Assembly (NCBI GenBank): GCA_026391835.1
Contig: JAPLDF010000075.1
Span: forward strand, 310,001 to 374,000
Direction: 5' to 3'
Source: Bacteroidota bacterium
Lineage (GTDB): Bacteria > Bacteroidota > Bacteroidia > Bacteroidales > FEN-979
Length of the DNA: 64,000 bases
The first letter of the stretch is position 1. Each line of letters opens with the position of its first letter. The position numbers and the translations under genes are program-made. This document shows, piece after piece, positions 34,432 to 43,050 of this stretch. The notes under the pieces are model-generated. The model saw only the letters and a list, made by a program, of their open reading frames with translations. It was not told where the DNA came from and did not search any database.

Positions 34432-35538
34432 TTAAACCTCCGACATTCTTACGTCGAGGGCGTCGCGCAGGGCATTGCCCATAAGCATGAACGCCAGCAC
34501 CATCAGCATGATGGCGAAGCCCGGCAGGATGGCAAGGTAGGCGTAGTCGAGCACGATGTACCCGTAATTTTCCTTGATCATGGAGCCCCACGATGGTATC
34601 GGCGGCTGCACCCCCAGCCCGAGAAAACTCAACCCGGCTTCCATCAGGATGGCGGAGGCGAAGTTGGCTGCAGATATGACGATCACGGCAGCCATCACAT
34701 TCGGCAGGATATGGTGGAAGATGATCCTGAAGTCGGAATAACCCAGCGCCCTGGCAGCTTCCACGTACTCCTTTTCACGGATGCCCAGGATCTGGCCGCG
34801 GACCACCCGCGCAACTTCCACCCACATGGTGAGCCCTACCGCAATAAACACCTGCCAGAACCCTTTCCCCAGCGCAAACGTGATGGCGATCACCAGCAGC
34901 AGGGTAGGGATGGACCAGACCACGTTGATGAGCCACATGATAAAATTGTCGACCCACCCGCGGTAATAGCCGCCGATCGCCCCGATGAAGATGCCGATGA
35001 CCAGTGATATCAGCACGGATATCATACCCACCGACAGGCTTACGCGCGTGCCGATCATCAGTTCGCTGAGGTAATCACGGCCGAAACGGTCGGTGCCGAT
35101 CAGGAAGGTCTTTGTTACCGGCGCCTCCACTGCGTTCAATGGCAGGAATTTAACCATGGAAGCGTCGGCAAGTGCCCCGAATTCAATATATAAAATATGG
35201 TTACCCCTGGCCGACCAGGCGCGGATGGGAATGTTCAGGGTATTGGCCCTTTTCCCCGAAATCATCGTGGTTATAAAATTGTCGCCGGTGCGGGGAAGGT
35301 TATTCTTTACAGGCAGCATGGTAACTGAAAAGCCCGGTTTCTTCAGCCCAAGTTCAAGGTACTGGTCGTTGGCATACGGGGTGGAGTCCGGCGTGACCAG
35401 GTAACCCAGGCAGGCAACCACTGTGGCAAACCCGATAAACAGGAGCGAGCCGAAGCCAAGACGGTTCTTTTTGAACTTTTTCCAGGCAAGGGAACTGAGT
35501 GAACCGGAAGAGATGATGACCCGCTTTTTAAAAATCAC
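34432..35538 (-). CDS. ABC transporter permease, DppC/OppC family
   Basis: The 368-residue protein starts at GTG (35538). The N-terminal membrane segment (about 28-48) is followed by a periplasmic insert, then GTDRFGRDYLSELMIGTRVS, which is diagnostic for OppC/DppC. Five membrane segments follow, with the EAA-type motif EYVEAARALGYSDFRIIFHHILPN contacting the ATPase. It should import peptides or similar solutes together with a DppB-like partner, but no binding protein, partner permease or ATPase gene is adjacent. Confidence 0.93.
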   Translation of the reverse strand: MIFKKRVIISSGSLSSLAWKKFKKNRLGFGSLLFIGFATVVACLGYLVTPDSTPYANDQYLELGLKKPGFSVTMLPVKNNLPRTGDNFITTMISGKRANTLNIPIRAWSARGNHILYIEFGALADASMVKFLPLNAVEAPVTKTFLIGTDRFGRDYLSELMIGTRVSLSVGMISVLISLVIGIFIGAIGGYYRGWVDNFIMWLINVVWSIPTLLLVIAITFALGKGFWQVFIAVGLTMWVEVARVVRGQILGIREKEYVEAARALGYSDFRIIFHHILPNVMAAVIVISAANFASAILMEAGLSFLGLGVQPPIPSWGSMIKENYGYIVLDYAYLAILPGFAIMLMVLAFMLMGNALRDALDVRMSEV

Positions 35539-35558
35539 GTGAAGAATACAAATTGTGG

Positions 35559-35588
35559 TTTGTCAGAAACATTTTTTGTGTACTTTTG
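35559..35588 (+). promoter_or_regulatory. Bacteroidota promoter for tRNA-His
   Basis: TTTG at 35559-35562 and TACTTTTG at 35581-35588 are separated by 18 bp, close to the TTTG-N19-TAnnTTTG consensus. The tRNA starts 14 nt downstream. Confidence 0.75.
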
Positions 35589-35601
35589 CAAAATCAAACA
35601 T

Positions 35602-35676
35602 GGTGGTCGTAGCTCAGTTGGTTAGAGCGATAGATTGTGGATCTATAGGTCGTGGGTTCAAGCCCCATCTTCCACC
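35602..35676 (+). tRNA. tRNA-His (anticodon GUG)
   Basis: The cloverleaf has D stem GCTC/GAGC, anticodon stem ATAGA/TCTAT with loop TTGTGGA (anticodon GTG), and T arm GTGGG/CCCAT. An extra G at -1 (35602) faces C73, as in histidine tRNAs. The acceptor stem GTGGTCG/CTTCCAC has two non-pairs (T5-T68 and C6-T67), which is odd. CCA is not encoded. It is followed by a strong terminator. Confidence 0.88.
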
Positions 35677-35680
35677 CCTG

Positions 35681-35709
35681 AAAAAGGCTGCATTCGCAGC
35701 CTTTTTTTT
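35681..35709. terminator. Strong bidirectional rho-independent terminator
   Basis: AAAAAGGCTGC-ATTC-GCAGCCTTTTT forms a perfect hairpin with A and T tracts on both sides. It serves tRNA-His on the plus strand and the thioredoxin-fold gene on the minus strand, whose stop is at its edge. Confidence 0.9.
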
Positions 35710-36274
35710 ATTTCACCTCTCCCTTGAAATTCGCTCTGAACTCTTCCCATGGTGTTTTCAGGTAGGCGTCATCGCCATAAAAGGCGATAATTCCTTCAAA
35801 CTCCCTGGCCTGCTGGTACCCTGAAATAACATCAAGTTTCTGGCTCTTTTCACTCAGGATCACATACGATGGATAGGATAGTTTGCCCTTTAACAGGTCA
35901 ACGGCAAGTTTGTGGGTGCTGCGGCTGCTGTTGGGGTTCGGGTTCACAAACACCTGGCCGTCAAGAACGATGGTATCCTTGCGTTCCGCATTGAATTTGA
36001 CGCAGTAAAAATGGTCGTTCATGTATTTGGCAATGACCTGGTTCGCAAAAGTTTCCGCGTCCATCTTCTTACACCAGCCGCACCAGTCGGTGTATACATC
36101 GATAAAAATTTTCTTCGGTTTCTTTTTGTTCAGTTTGTATGCATCCTCGAAGGAGTACCATTTTATGGCCGCCACTTTCCCCGAAGACTTCTGCTTTTCC
36201 TGCGCATTAACAACACCGGGAAGATAAAAAGCAAATGAAAATATCAATATCAAAATCAAATTTCTCTTGTTCAT
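35708..36274 (-). CDS. Secreted thioredoxin-fold protein
   Basis: I use the ATG at 36274, giving 188 residues with a signal peptide ending about VVNAQ. The thioredoxin-like domain has the redox motif CGWC (C65, C68) in FIDVYTDWCGWCKKM. LSYPSYVIL supplies a cis-Pro region with S before P. It is a DUF255/thioredoxin_7-type disulfide reductase of the periplasm. An array of heptamers lies between it and smpB. Confidence 0.88.
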   Translation of the reverse strand: MNKRNLILILIFSFAFYLPGVVNAQEKQKSSGKVAAIKWYSFEDAYKLNKKKPKKIFIDVYTDWCGWCKKMDAETFANQVIAKYMNDHFYCVKFNAERKDTIVLDGQVFVNPNPNSSRSTHKLAVDLLKGKLSYPSYVILSEKSQKLDVISGYQQAREFEGIIAFYGDDAYLKTPWEEFRANFKGEVK

Positions 36275-36309
36275 AAAAAAAATATTAAGTGTAATTAATT
36301 CATTAATCA

Positions 36310-36375
36310 CTTGTCACTCGTCACTTGTCAATTGTCACTTGTCATTCGTAAATCGTAAATCGTAAATCGAAAATC
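36310..36375. repeat. Heptamer tandem arrays (CTTGTCA then ATCGTAA)
   Basis: Five CTTGTCA-like heptamers are followed without a break by about four ATCGTAA-like heptamers, ending at the smpB stop codon. Two different units adjoin here, both with period 7. Confidence 0.92.
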
Positions 36376-36816
36376 TCATCCCCTCTCCATCTCCCTCTTA
36401 TGGTCCTTCTGCTTCAGCGTCTCCCTTTTATCGTAGGAGTGCTTGCCGCGGGCCAGGGCGATGGTGACTTTTGCAAGCCCCTTTTCGTTGATGAATAAAA
36501 GAACAGGGATGATGGTAAATCCCCGTTCCTTTACTTTCACCAGCAGTTTTTTCAGTTCCCTTTTTGTAAGGAGCAGTTTGCGGTCGCGTTTTGGTTCATG
36601 GTTGTAATGCGTGCCGAACGAATATTCGGCGATATGCATGGCGCGTACAAAAAGTTCACCCCCGGTAAACGTGCAGTAGGCATCGGCAATTGAGGCCGTT
36701 CCATCGCGGATCGACTTGATCTCGGTGCCTGTCAGCTGGATGCCGGCAGTAAACTCCTGGATCAGAAAGTACTCATGCGAAGCTCGTTTATTCCGGATGT
36801 TGATTGTTTTCTCCAT
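36376..36816 (-). CDS. smpB: SsrA-binding protein SmpB
   Basis: The 146-residue protein has the usual length and pattern: [58 protein letters not shown] and the basic tail [20 protein letters not shown]. It binds tmRNA and rescues stalled ribosomes. The stop codon adjoins a heptamer array, and the start adjoins the stop of the upstream M16 peptidase gene (36817). Confidence 0.97.
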   Translation of the reverse strand: MEKTINIRNKRASHEYFLIQEFTAGIQLTGTEIKSIRDGTASIADAYCTFTGGELFVRAMHIAEYSFGTHYNHEPKRDRKLLLTKRELKKLLVKVKERGFTIIPVLLFINEKGLAKVTIALARGKHSYDKRETLKQKDHKREMERG

Positions 36817-39639
36817 CTATTTTTTTTCAGGCATCAGCACGACCCGCACATAATGGTCGGGTTTGAGGAACGTGGATGCGGCAATTTTAAGATCTTCAAT
36901 GGTAATCGCGTTCACCCTGTCTTTAAAGGTGGTGATGCTGTTCTGCGGATCATGGTTGAAATAGATCGACTCGAGTTTCCTGAGCCAGAACTCATTCTTT
37001 TCAAGGTCGGTTTCCCTTGCGCGGATCATGGCTTCCTGGGCTTTTTTCAGGTCGACGGCTGTCGGGCCGCTTTTCCTGATCTTCTTGATTTCGCCGAAGA
37101 CAGCCTTGGTAAGTTTATCGCTGGTTTTAGGGGAGCATCCGAACATGACCATGAGCGAAACGGTTGGTTTGGGATACTGGTCCATGTTGACCATTACCTG
37201 GGGGGAGTATACCCCGCTCATCTTCTCACGGATTACCTCCACCAGTTTGATTCCCATGATCTCCTTGACCATATTCATGCAAAGGACATTCTTTTCATTC
37301 CATACAAACTCTTCCGGCATCACCAGTCCAACCATGCCCTGCGGGTCGGTTCCCTTGTAAACAGTGAGGTTTGTTATTCCGGCGGCAGGTTTTGGCGAGG
37401 TATCTTTCCATGTTTCGTTGCGGTTCAGGCCCGGGAGGCTTCCGAAATACTGTTCAACCAGGGGTGAAATCGAATCGACCGAGAAGTTCCCTGCCAGGAA
37501 AAACCTGAAGTCGCTCGCATCTGCAAACCGGTCCCGGTAAATTTTGAATGCCTCATCGAGGTTCACTTCAGCCAGCTGGGTGGCCGACGGGAAGATGATC
37601 ATGCGCTTGTAGCCTGGATAAACCACTTTAAACAGGGTGTCGTAGAATGTCATGACCGGGCTGCTCTTCATAAATTTCATCTGGTTCTCCATCTGCGACA
37701 TAAAAGCCTTGAAAGCCGTGGTATCCTTGCGGGGCTGGTCGAAGTAGAGATACACCAGCTGCATCATGGTCTCGAAGTCCTTCGGGGTGGTTTTGCCCCT
37801 GAAACCCTCCTTTACGTCATCGATATACGGGCTGATCTCGATCGTTTTTCCTTTCAGCTTTTTCTCGAGTTCAACATTGTCGAAGTTGCCGGCACCGCTC
37901 ATGTCGATGATCTGTGTGGCATAATTGGCCGACATGAATTCCTTGTCGGGTACCAGTGAATTTCCGCCGGGACTGTATGCAGAGAGGAGGATCTCATCGT
38001 TTTTGAAGTTGGTTGGCTTGAGCACGACCGTCACGCCGTTGGATAAGGTAAGTTCGGTAAAGCCATTCTCCTTGTTCTCCTTGCTGCCGGTGATTTTACC
38101 GGGCTTTATGGTTCCCTGCACAAGCGGTTCCGCCCTGAAATTGTCAACATAGGCAGTCAGCGGGTTCGTTTTCGAGTCACGGATGATCGCCAGGATCTCC
38201 TCCTGGGTAGGAACTTTCACCCCGGCTTTTTCGGGCGCCATCACTACCAGGCCGAGGTTGTTGTCGGTAACCCATTGTTTTGCAAGGTCGTTGATCTCAG
38301 CCAGTTTGATATCCGGAAGCAGGTTTTTGAGGTATTTGAATTTCTTCTGGGCCCCGGGAATGGCATCCTGGGAAAGGTAATTGCTTACATATTCGGAACA
38401 GAAGGCATTCGACTCTGTTTTGTCAAACTCCTTGGCATTCTTTTCGTACTGGCTTGAAAGTTCTTCTTTTTGCCTGTCAAGCTCGGTCTGGGTAAACCCG
38501 AAGCGCTTCACCCGCTCATTCTCGGCCAGCAGCACTTCAAGACTTTTGTTGATCTGGTTCTCCTTGGTCATGGCGTTGATCATGAAGGCATCCTTGTTCC
38601 TGGAGAGGAACCTGCCATAGCCGCCCCCTGCAAAAACATAGGGAGCTTCGGGTTTCTGAGAAATCTCGTTGAACCGGTTGTTGAGCATGCCGGTGTAGAG
38701 GTCGGCCATGATTTTATCGCGGAAATCGCCAAGTGTTTTATCCGGGCTGAGCGTGTGTTTGTAAAATACCAGGACGAAATTGTCGGTGGCTTCCTTGTCG
38801 GTGGTGATGGCAATAAGCGGTTCGGTATTGTCGGGGATATCGAAATTGGTGCGTTCCCTGGGATTTGCCGGGTTCTGCATGCCCCCGAAGTGGGCTTTGA
38901 TCTGCGCTTCGGCTTTTGCAAGGTCCAGGTCGCCGACAAGGATCACAGCCTGCAGGTTAGGACGATACCAGTCATGGTAAAAATCTTTCAGCACCTGGTG
39001 TTTGAATCCCTCGATCACTTCAATTTTACCGATGGGTACGCGGTCGGCATATTTCGATCCCTTGAAAATAATCGGGAAGAATTTTTTCATCATCCTGTCC
39101 TGGGCGCCCAGTCCGAGCCGCCACTCCTCGGTGATCACGCCGCGTTCCTTGTCAATCTCCTTGTCGTCGAGCACCGCGTAATGGGCCCAGTCCTCGAGCA
39201 CCTTGTAGCCGCTTTCGACCAGGGTCGTGTCGTCGGTGGGAAGTTGCAGCATGTAAACCGTTTCATCAAAACTTGTATATGCGTTGATGTCGGCACCAAA
39301 ACGTACACCGGTCTTTTGCAGGAAATCAATCAGCTCATTTTTAGGAAAAGTCCTGGTCCCGTTGAAATTCATATGCTCCATAAAGTGAGCAAGCCCCTGC
39401 TGGTCATCATTTTCAAGGATTGAGCCCGCATTGACCACAAGCCGCAGTTCCAGGCGTTTTTCAGGTTTTTTATTGTAACGGATGTAATACACAAGGCCAT
39501 TGTCTAGCTTGCCAATCCGTACATTGGGATCCACCGATAAGGGTGTTGTAAGGTCAACAACCGGCTGCTGGCTGAAAACTGAAAAGGCAATGAGCATTAA
39601 AGCTGTCATTGCCAGCGATTTAATGATGGTGTTTTTCAT
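36817..39639 (-). CDS. M16 family zinc metallopeptidase (two-domain, secreted)
   Basis: This 940-residue protein has a signal peptide ending FSQ near residue 24. The inverted zinc motif HFMEH (H85, E88, H89) lies in LAHFMEHMNFNGT, and the distal glutamate is expected in ERGVITEEWR. The remaining domains (EQ-like and inactive half) are clear from PTNFKNDEILLSAYSPGGNS and the ending VRVVLMPEKK. It should degrade peptides in the periplasm. It overlaps no neighbour and may be cotranscribed with smpB. Confidence 0.94.
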   Translation of the reverse strand: MKNTIIKSLAMTALMLIAFSVFSQQPVVDLTTPLSVDPNVRIGKLDNGLVYYIRYNKKPEKRLELRLVVNAGSILENDDQQGLAHFMEHMNFNGTRTFPKNELIDFLQKTGVRFGADINAYTSFDETVYMLQLPTDDTTLVESGYKVLEDWAHYAVLDDKEIDKERGVITEEWRLGLGAQDRMMKKFFPIIFKGSKYADRVPIGKIEVIEGFKHQVLKDFYHDWYRPNLQAVILVGDLDLAKAEAQIKAHFGGMQNPANPRERTNFDIPDNTEPLIAITTDKEATDNFVLVFYKHTLSPDKTLGDFRDKIMADLYTGMLNNRFNEISQKPEAPYVFAGGGYGRFLSRNKDAFMINAMTKENQINKSLEVLLAENERVKRFGFTQTELDRQKEELSSQYEKNAKEFDKTESNAFCSEYVSNYLSQDAIPGAQKKFKYLKNLLPDIKLAEINDLAKQWVTDNNLGLVVMAPEKAGVKVPTQEEILAIIRDSKTNPLTAYVDNFRAEPLVQGTIKPGKITGSKENKENGFTELTLSNGVTVVLKPTNFKNDEILLSAYSPGGNSLVPDKEFMSANYATQIIDMSGAGNFDNVELEKKLKGKTIEISPYIDDVKEGFRGKTTPKDFETMMQLVYLYFDQPRKDTTAFKAFMSQMENQMKFMKSSPVMTFYDTLFKVVYPGYKRMIIFPSATQLAEVNLDEAFKIYRDRFADASDFRFFLAGNFSVDSISPLVEQYFGSLPGLNRNETWKDTSPKPAAGITNLTVYKGTDPQGMVGLVMPEEFVWNEKNVLCMNMVKEIMGIKLVEVIREKMSGVYSPQVMVNMDQYPKPTVSLMVMFGCSPKTSDKLTKAVFGEIKKIRKSGPTAVDLKKAQEAMIRARETDLEKNEFWLRKLESIYFNHDPQNSITTFKDRVNAITIEDLKIAASTFLKPDHYVRVVLMPEKK

Positions 39640-39717
39640 ATGAAGGGTTTTTAAGGTACCTCAATTGGAATTCCAATGCAATTTTAACATTTTTTTTGTT
39701 AAAACCCAAGATTTATA

Positions 39718-39852
39718 TTACACGAAGGTACACGAAGGAGCCTCTAAGGTCCACCAAGGACAAGTAATTCTTTTTTTTTAAATGAACACCTGCAGTTTCA
39801 AAACCATTATTCTTCGTGTCTCTTCGTGCCTCCTTCGCGGCCCTTCGTGTAA
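39718..39852. repeat. REP-like imperfect palindrome (CACGAAGG type)
   Basis: TTACACGAAGG at 39718-39728 is the exact inverse of CCTTCGTGTAA at 39842-39852. Inside, ACACGAAGG (39730) and CTTCGTGTCTCTTCGTGCC (39812-39830) repeat the same word. It fills the gap between the M16 gene and the TonB receptor gene. Confidence 0.85.
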
Positions 39853-39862
39853 CTAAAACCAA

Positions 39863-42325
39863 CTAAATTTTCACCGATATCCCAAACAGGAAATTGATCA
39901 GCGCCTGCGGAAAGTAACCATTTGCCTCATTGTAGGTGCTTCCCACATAGTACGGATAAACCCATGCATTTGTCTCATATTTCCTGTTGAAAAGGTTGTT
40001 GATGGCAAGGTTGAACCCGACTTCCCCGAAAATTTTCGTCTTTACCGTGTACGTCGCACCAAAGCCATGTACCAGGTATCCTTCCAGGGAACGACTGGCA
40101 TTTGAAGAGTTGTCGATGTACTGCGGGCCCACATATTTTGAGTTCAGGCTGAATGAGAGTCCTACGAGCGGTTTATAGGTTAAAACGCCGCCCAGGATCA
40201 CGTTTGGTGAAAAGGAGAGATCCGTTTCTCCAAGATAGATGGTATCCTGCCCCTGGGGAGTCCACGTTGTATCATACTGATCGATATACTGGGTAAAATC
40301 CCTTATCCTGTTCCTGCTCAGGGTTGCATTGACGGTCAGCAACAGCTTTTTCCTGAAAAATCCTGCACTTGCAGAAATCTCAAGGCCCGCCCGGTAGCTG
40401 TGGGGGACATTCACCATCACCGCTTCGCCAACATTGTTGATCTCGCCGGTGAGGACGAGCTGATCCCTATACGCCATGTAATAGAGGTTGGCCGTTGCCG
40501 TAAAGTTTGAAAGTTTGCAGGAATACCCCAGTTCATAGTCAAACAGGGTCTCATTTGTCGGCATTTTCCCCGGGTCGGCATCCTTGTAGTTATTCCGGCT
40601 CGGTTCGCGGTTTGCCACTCCAAGCGAGAAAAAAAGATCATGTTGTTTGTTCAGTTCGACAAAGATGCCGCCTTTTGGGTTGAAAAAATTAAAGAGGTGA
40701 TCCTGGTCGAGCGTCAGCAGGTTGTCAAGCGTCCCCTCCATTTTATAACGCACTTGACGGTACTGGAGATCGGCAAAAAGAGAGACTTTTTTGAAAAGCC
40801 TTAAATTTGCCTTCCCGTAGATGTTAAAATCCTTCTTCAAACCGGTGTTGTAATACCAGTTCCGGTCATTGTCGCCGGTTGAAGCGTATTCCGCCCAGGT
40901 CACCTTGCCGAAATGGTGCCCCGAATACCGGTTCCAGGCCCCTCCGAGTGTTAATTTCAGCTTGTCGGGGACGGTATAGTTGCTTGAAAATGTCATCCCG
41001 TAAAAGTCGTTGTCCATCATCTTGCGGTTCACCAGGTCGGTTGAGGTGATGGTGCTGTCGCCGATCGTGACATCCGGCAGACTGTAACCGGAGAATGATG
41101 CCCCCTGGTCGTAATTCTCGTAGTACCCTTTCCCTTTGGTATAATGAACGGCCAGGTTGAAATTCCAGTTTTTCGCAAGCAGCTGGGAAAACAGGACCTG
41201 GTAATGGTCCTGCTGGTAATTGTCCGTCTGGTTGTTATAGTAGGCCGTGGCGCCGCTTTTCAGCGTGTATTCGCCCGCCGGGTTGTACGTCCGGTTGGTT
41301 GCAAGTGAGTCTTTCGGCACACCTTCCCATGCCTGGTATGTACGTTCAAAACCCGAGAAGGTGATCAGCTTGACGGTGGTGTGAGTGCCATAATATCCTC
41401 CCGATAAATAGTACGATTTCAGGTTTGAAAAGGCCCGGTCGATGTAGCCGTCGGAATGGATATACGAGAACCGGCCGTCGACGCTGAATTTGTTGGCCAG
41501 CAGTCCTGTCCCGAACCGGAGGGTCGATTTAAAGGTGTTGTAAGAGCCGCCCGAAACGTCCAGTTCGCCATAAGGGTCCTGGTGCAGGTCGGAGGTCATG
41601 AAGTTGATGGATGCCCCGAATGCCCCGGCGCCATTGGTGGAGGTTCCCACCCCGCGCTGTATCTGGATGTTTTCCGTTGAGGATGCCATGTCGGGCAGGT
41701 CGACGAACCAGACCCCCTGCGATTCGGCATCGTTCAGGGGGATGGAGTTCACGGTCACGTTGATCCGGGTAAGGTCGGTTCCGCGAATGCTGAAGCTTGA
41801 ATATCCCACGCCGTTGCCCGCATCGGATGTAACAACAGTTGACGGGCTTCCCTGGATCAGGTAGGGGATGTCCTTCCCGAGGTTTGCCGTTTTGATCTCC
41901 TTGTTTGAGATGGAGGAATAGGCTGTCGGGTATTTGCCCTGTGCCCGCGTGGCAACGATGTTGACCTCTTCACCCAGCAGGGGGCTGCCCTCCAGTTCAA
42001 TGCGAAGTGTGGTGTCGCGGATTACCGCCACCATCCCGGTGAATGTTTTATAGCCCACATAGGAACCCTTAACGGAGATACTACCCGCCTTGACCCTGGT
42101 AAACTGAAACCGGCCGTCGGCGTCGGATACAGCTGGCAACGTGTTGTTCCCGATCGTAATGTGCGCCCCCGTGAGGGGTATCCCGGTTTTTTTATCCATA
42201 ACAACCCCTGTTACAGTCACCTGGGCGCGCGCCGTGCCGGCAAACCACACCATTGCTGAAATCATCATTGCGGCAATAATTCCATGCCGCAGGCATGCAT
42301 TGAATTTTGTCTTCATGGTTTTCAT
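39863..42325 (-). CDS. TonB-dependent outer-membrane receptor (TPP-regulated, likely thiamin-related uptake)
   Basis: The 820-residue receptor has a signal peptide (ending about ARAQ near 35), a CarboxypepD-reg-like domain (VTVTGVVMDKKTGIPLTGAH, about 36-112), a plug (KTANLGKDIPYLIQGSPSTV, then YSSFSIRGTDLTRINVTVN and ADLP-like patterns, about 120-245) and a large barrel ending NGYFPQALINFLFGISVKI. A TPP riboswitch is directly upstream, so the probable substrate is thiamin or a thiamin precursor. That is inferred from the riboswitch, not from the barrel. Confidence 0.9.
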   Translation of the reverse strand: MKTMKTKFNACLRHGIIAAMMISAMVWFAGTARAQVTVTGVVMDKKTGIPLTGAHITIGNNTLPAVSDADGRFQFTRVKAGSISVKGSYVGYKTFTGMVAVIRDTTLRIELEGSPLLGEEVNIVATRAQGKYPTAYSSISNKEIKTANLGKDIPYLIQGSPSTVVTSDAGNGVGYSSFSIRGTDLTRINVTVNSIPLNDAESQGVWFVDLPDMASSTENIQIQRGVGTSTNGAGAFGASINFMTSDLHQDPYGELDVSGGSYNTFKSTLRFGTGLLANKFSVDGRFSYIHSDGYIDRAFSNLKSYYLSGGYYGTHTTVKLITFSGFERTYQAWEGVPKDSLATNRTYNPAGEYTLKSGATAYYNNQTDNYQQDHYQVLFSQLLAKNWNFNLAVHYTKGKGYYENYDQGASFSGYSLPDVTIGDSTITSTDLVNRKMMDNDFYGMTFSSNYTVPDKLKLTLGGAWNRYSGHHFGKVTWAEYASTGDNDRNWYYNTGLKKDFNIYGKANLRLFKKVSLFADLQYRQVRYKMEGTLDNLLTLDQDHLFNFFNPKGGIFVELNKQHDLFFSLGVANREPSRNNYKDADPGKMPTNETLFDYELGYSCKLSNFTATANLYYMAYRDQLVLTGEINNVGEAVMVNVPHSYRAGLEISASAGFFRKKLLLTVNATLSRNRIRDFTQYIDQYDTTWTPQGQDTIYLGETDLSFSPNVILGGVLTYKPLVGLSFSLNSKYVGPQYIDNSSNASRSLEGYLVHGFGATYTVKTKIFGEVGFNLAINNLFNRKYETNAWVYPYYVGSTYNEANGYFPQALINFLFGISVKI

Positions 42326-42328
42326 TTT

Positions 42329-42405
42329 TCCTACGCCGGCATTACCCGGATCAGGTTATTGGGGTATAATCTCAGCCCTTGTATTGAGGCACCCCCTGCG
42401 GAGAA
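42329..42405 (-). promoter_or_regulatory. TPP (THI-box) riboswitch
   Basis: Read on the minus strand, the conserved elements occur in order: GGGGTGCC (near 42388-42395), GGCTGAGA followed by ATACCC, then AACCTGATCCGGGTAATGCC and CGTAGG at the 3' side. These are the conserved thi-box core of the TPP aptamer. The first ATG of the TonB receptor follows the aptamer within a few bases, which suggests that ligand binding blocks translation initiation. No terminator is visible between them. Confidence 0.92.
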
Positions 42406-42450
42406 TAATTCCTGCAAAAATAATAAATTTCCCGTTCTCACCAACTACAA

Positions 42451-42588
42451 TGTCCGCCTGTCCGCCCGTCCGCCTGTCCGCCCGTCCGCCTGTCCGCCCG
42501 TCCGCCTGTCCGCCCGTCCGCCTGTCCGCCCGTCCGCCTGTCCGCCCGTCCGCCCGTCCGCCTGTCCGCCCGTCCGCCTGTCCGCTTT
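42451..42588. repeat. Octamer tandem array (CGCCTGTC/CGCCCGTC)
   Basis: About seventeen copies of the 8-bp unit CGCCYGTC run without spacers up to about 30 bp before aroQ. It is the longest octamer array in the window and lies between the riboswitch leader and aroQ. Confidence 0.95.
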
Positions 42589-42619
42589 TTTTTTACCTTT
42601 GTATATCAAACCAGATCCC

Positions 42620-43045
42620 ATGAAACTATTAATCATAAACGGTCCCAACCTGAACCTCATCGGCAACAGGGAGCCTGAGGTGTACGGAACCCAGAGTTTT
42701 GAAGCATACCTGAAAAAGCTCAGAAAGCAATACCATGATGTTATGCTTGAATATTTCCAGAGCAACATCGAAGGGGAGATCATCAACGCGCTGCAAAATG
42801 CCGGGTTCCTGTACGACGGCATCATCCTCAATGCCGGGGGCTATACGCATACCTCCGTGGCCATTGCCGATGCGGTAAAGGCGATAAAAACACCCGTGGT
42901 GGAGGTGCATATATCCAATACCTTCGCGCGGGAATCATTTCGCCACACCTCATTCCTGGCGGCATACGTGAAAGGCAGTATCATCGGGTTCGGGTTGGAG
43001 TCGTACCGGCTTGCCATTGAAAGCCTGGTCACGAAAACAGGGTAG
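42620..43045 (+). CDS. aroQ: 3-dehydroquinate dehydratase, type II
   Basis: The correct ATG is at 42620, giving 141 residues. A longer open frame to 42284 merely reads through the octamer array. The motifs are LIINGPNLNLIGNREPEVYG (3-23), ILNAGGYTHTSVAI with N71 and H77, and VEVHISNTFARESFR with H97 and R104. It dehydrates 3-dehydroquinate in the shikimate pathway. It is convergent with the GT2 gene at 43051, five bases apart. Confidence 0.95.
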   Translation: MKLLIINGPNLNLIGNREPEVYGTQSFEAYLKKLRKQYHDVMLEYFQSNIEGEIINALQNAGFLYDGIILNAGGYTHTSVAIADAVKAIKTPVVEVHISNTFARESFRHTSFLAAYVKGSIIGFGLESYRLAIESLVTKTG

Positions 43046-43050
43046 GGGAG

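Noticed and set aside
34358-34591. N-terminal extension of the active KAS gene
   Set aside because: It overlaps the ABC permease gene in another phase, and the KAS signature begins at 34357.
42451-42588. CRISPR-like array
   Set aside because: The 8-bp units are directly adjacent with no spacers and no cas genes.
42284-42619. N-terminal extension of aroQ
   Set aside because: It reads through the octamer array, and the AroQ signature starts at the ATG at 42620.
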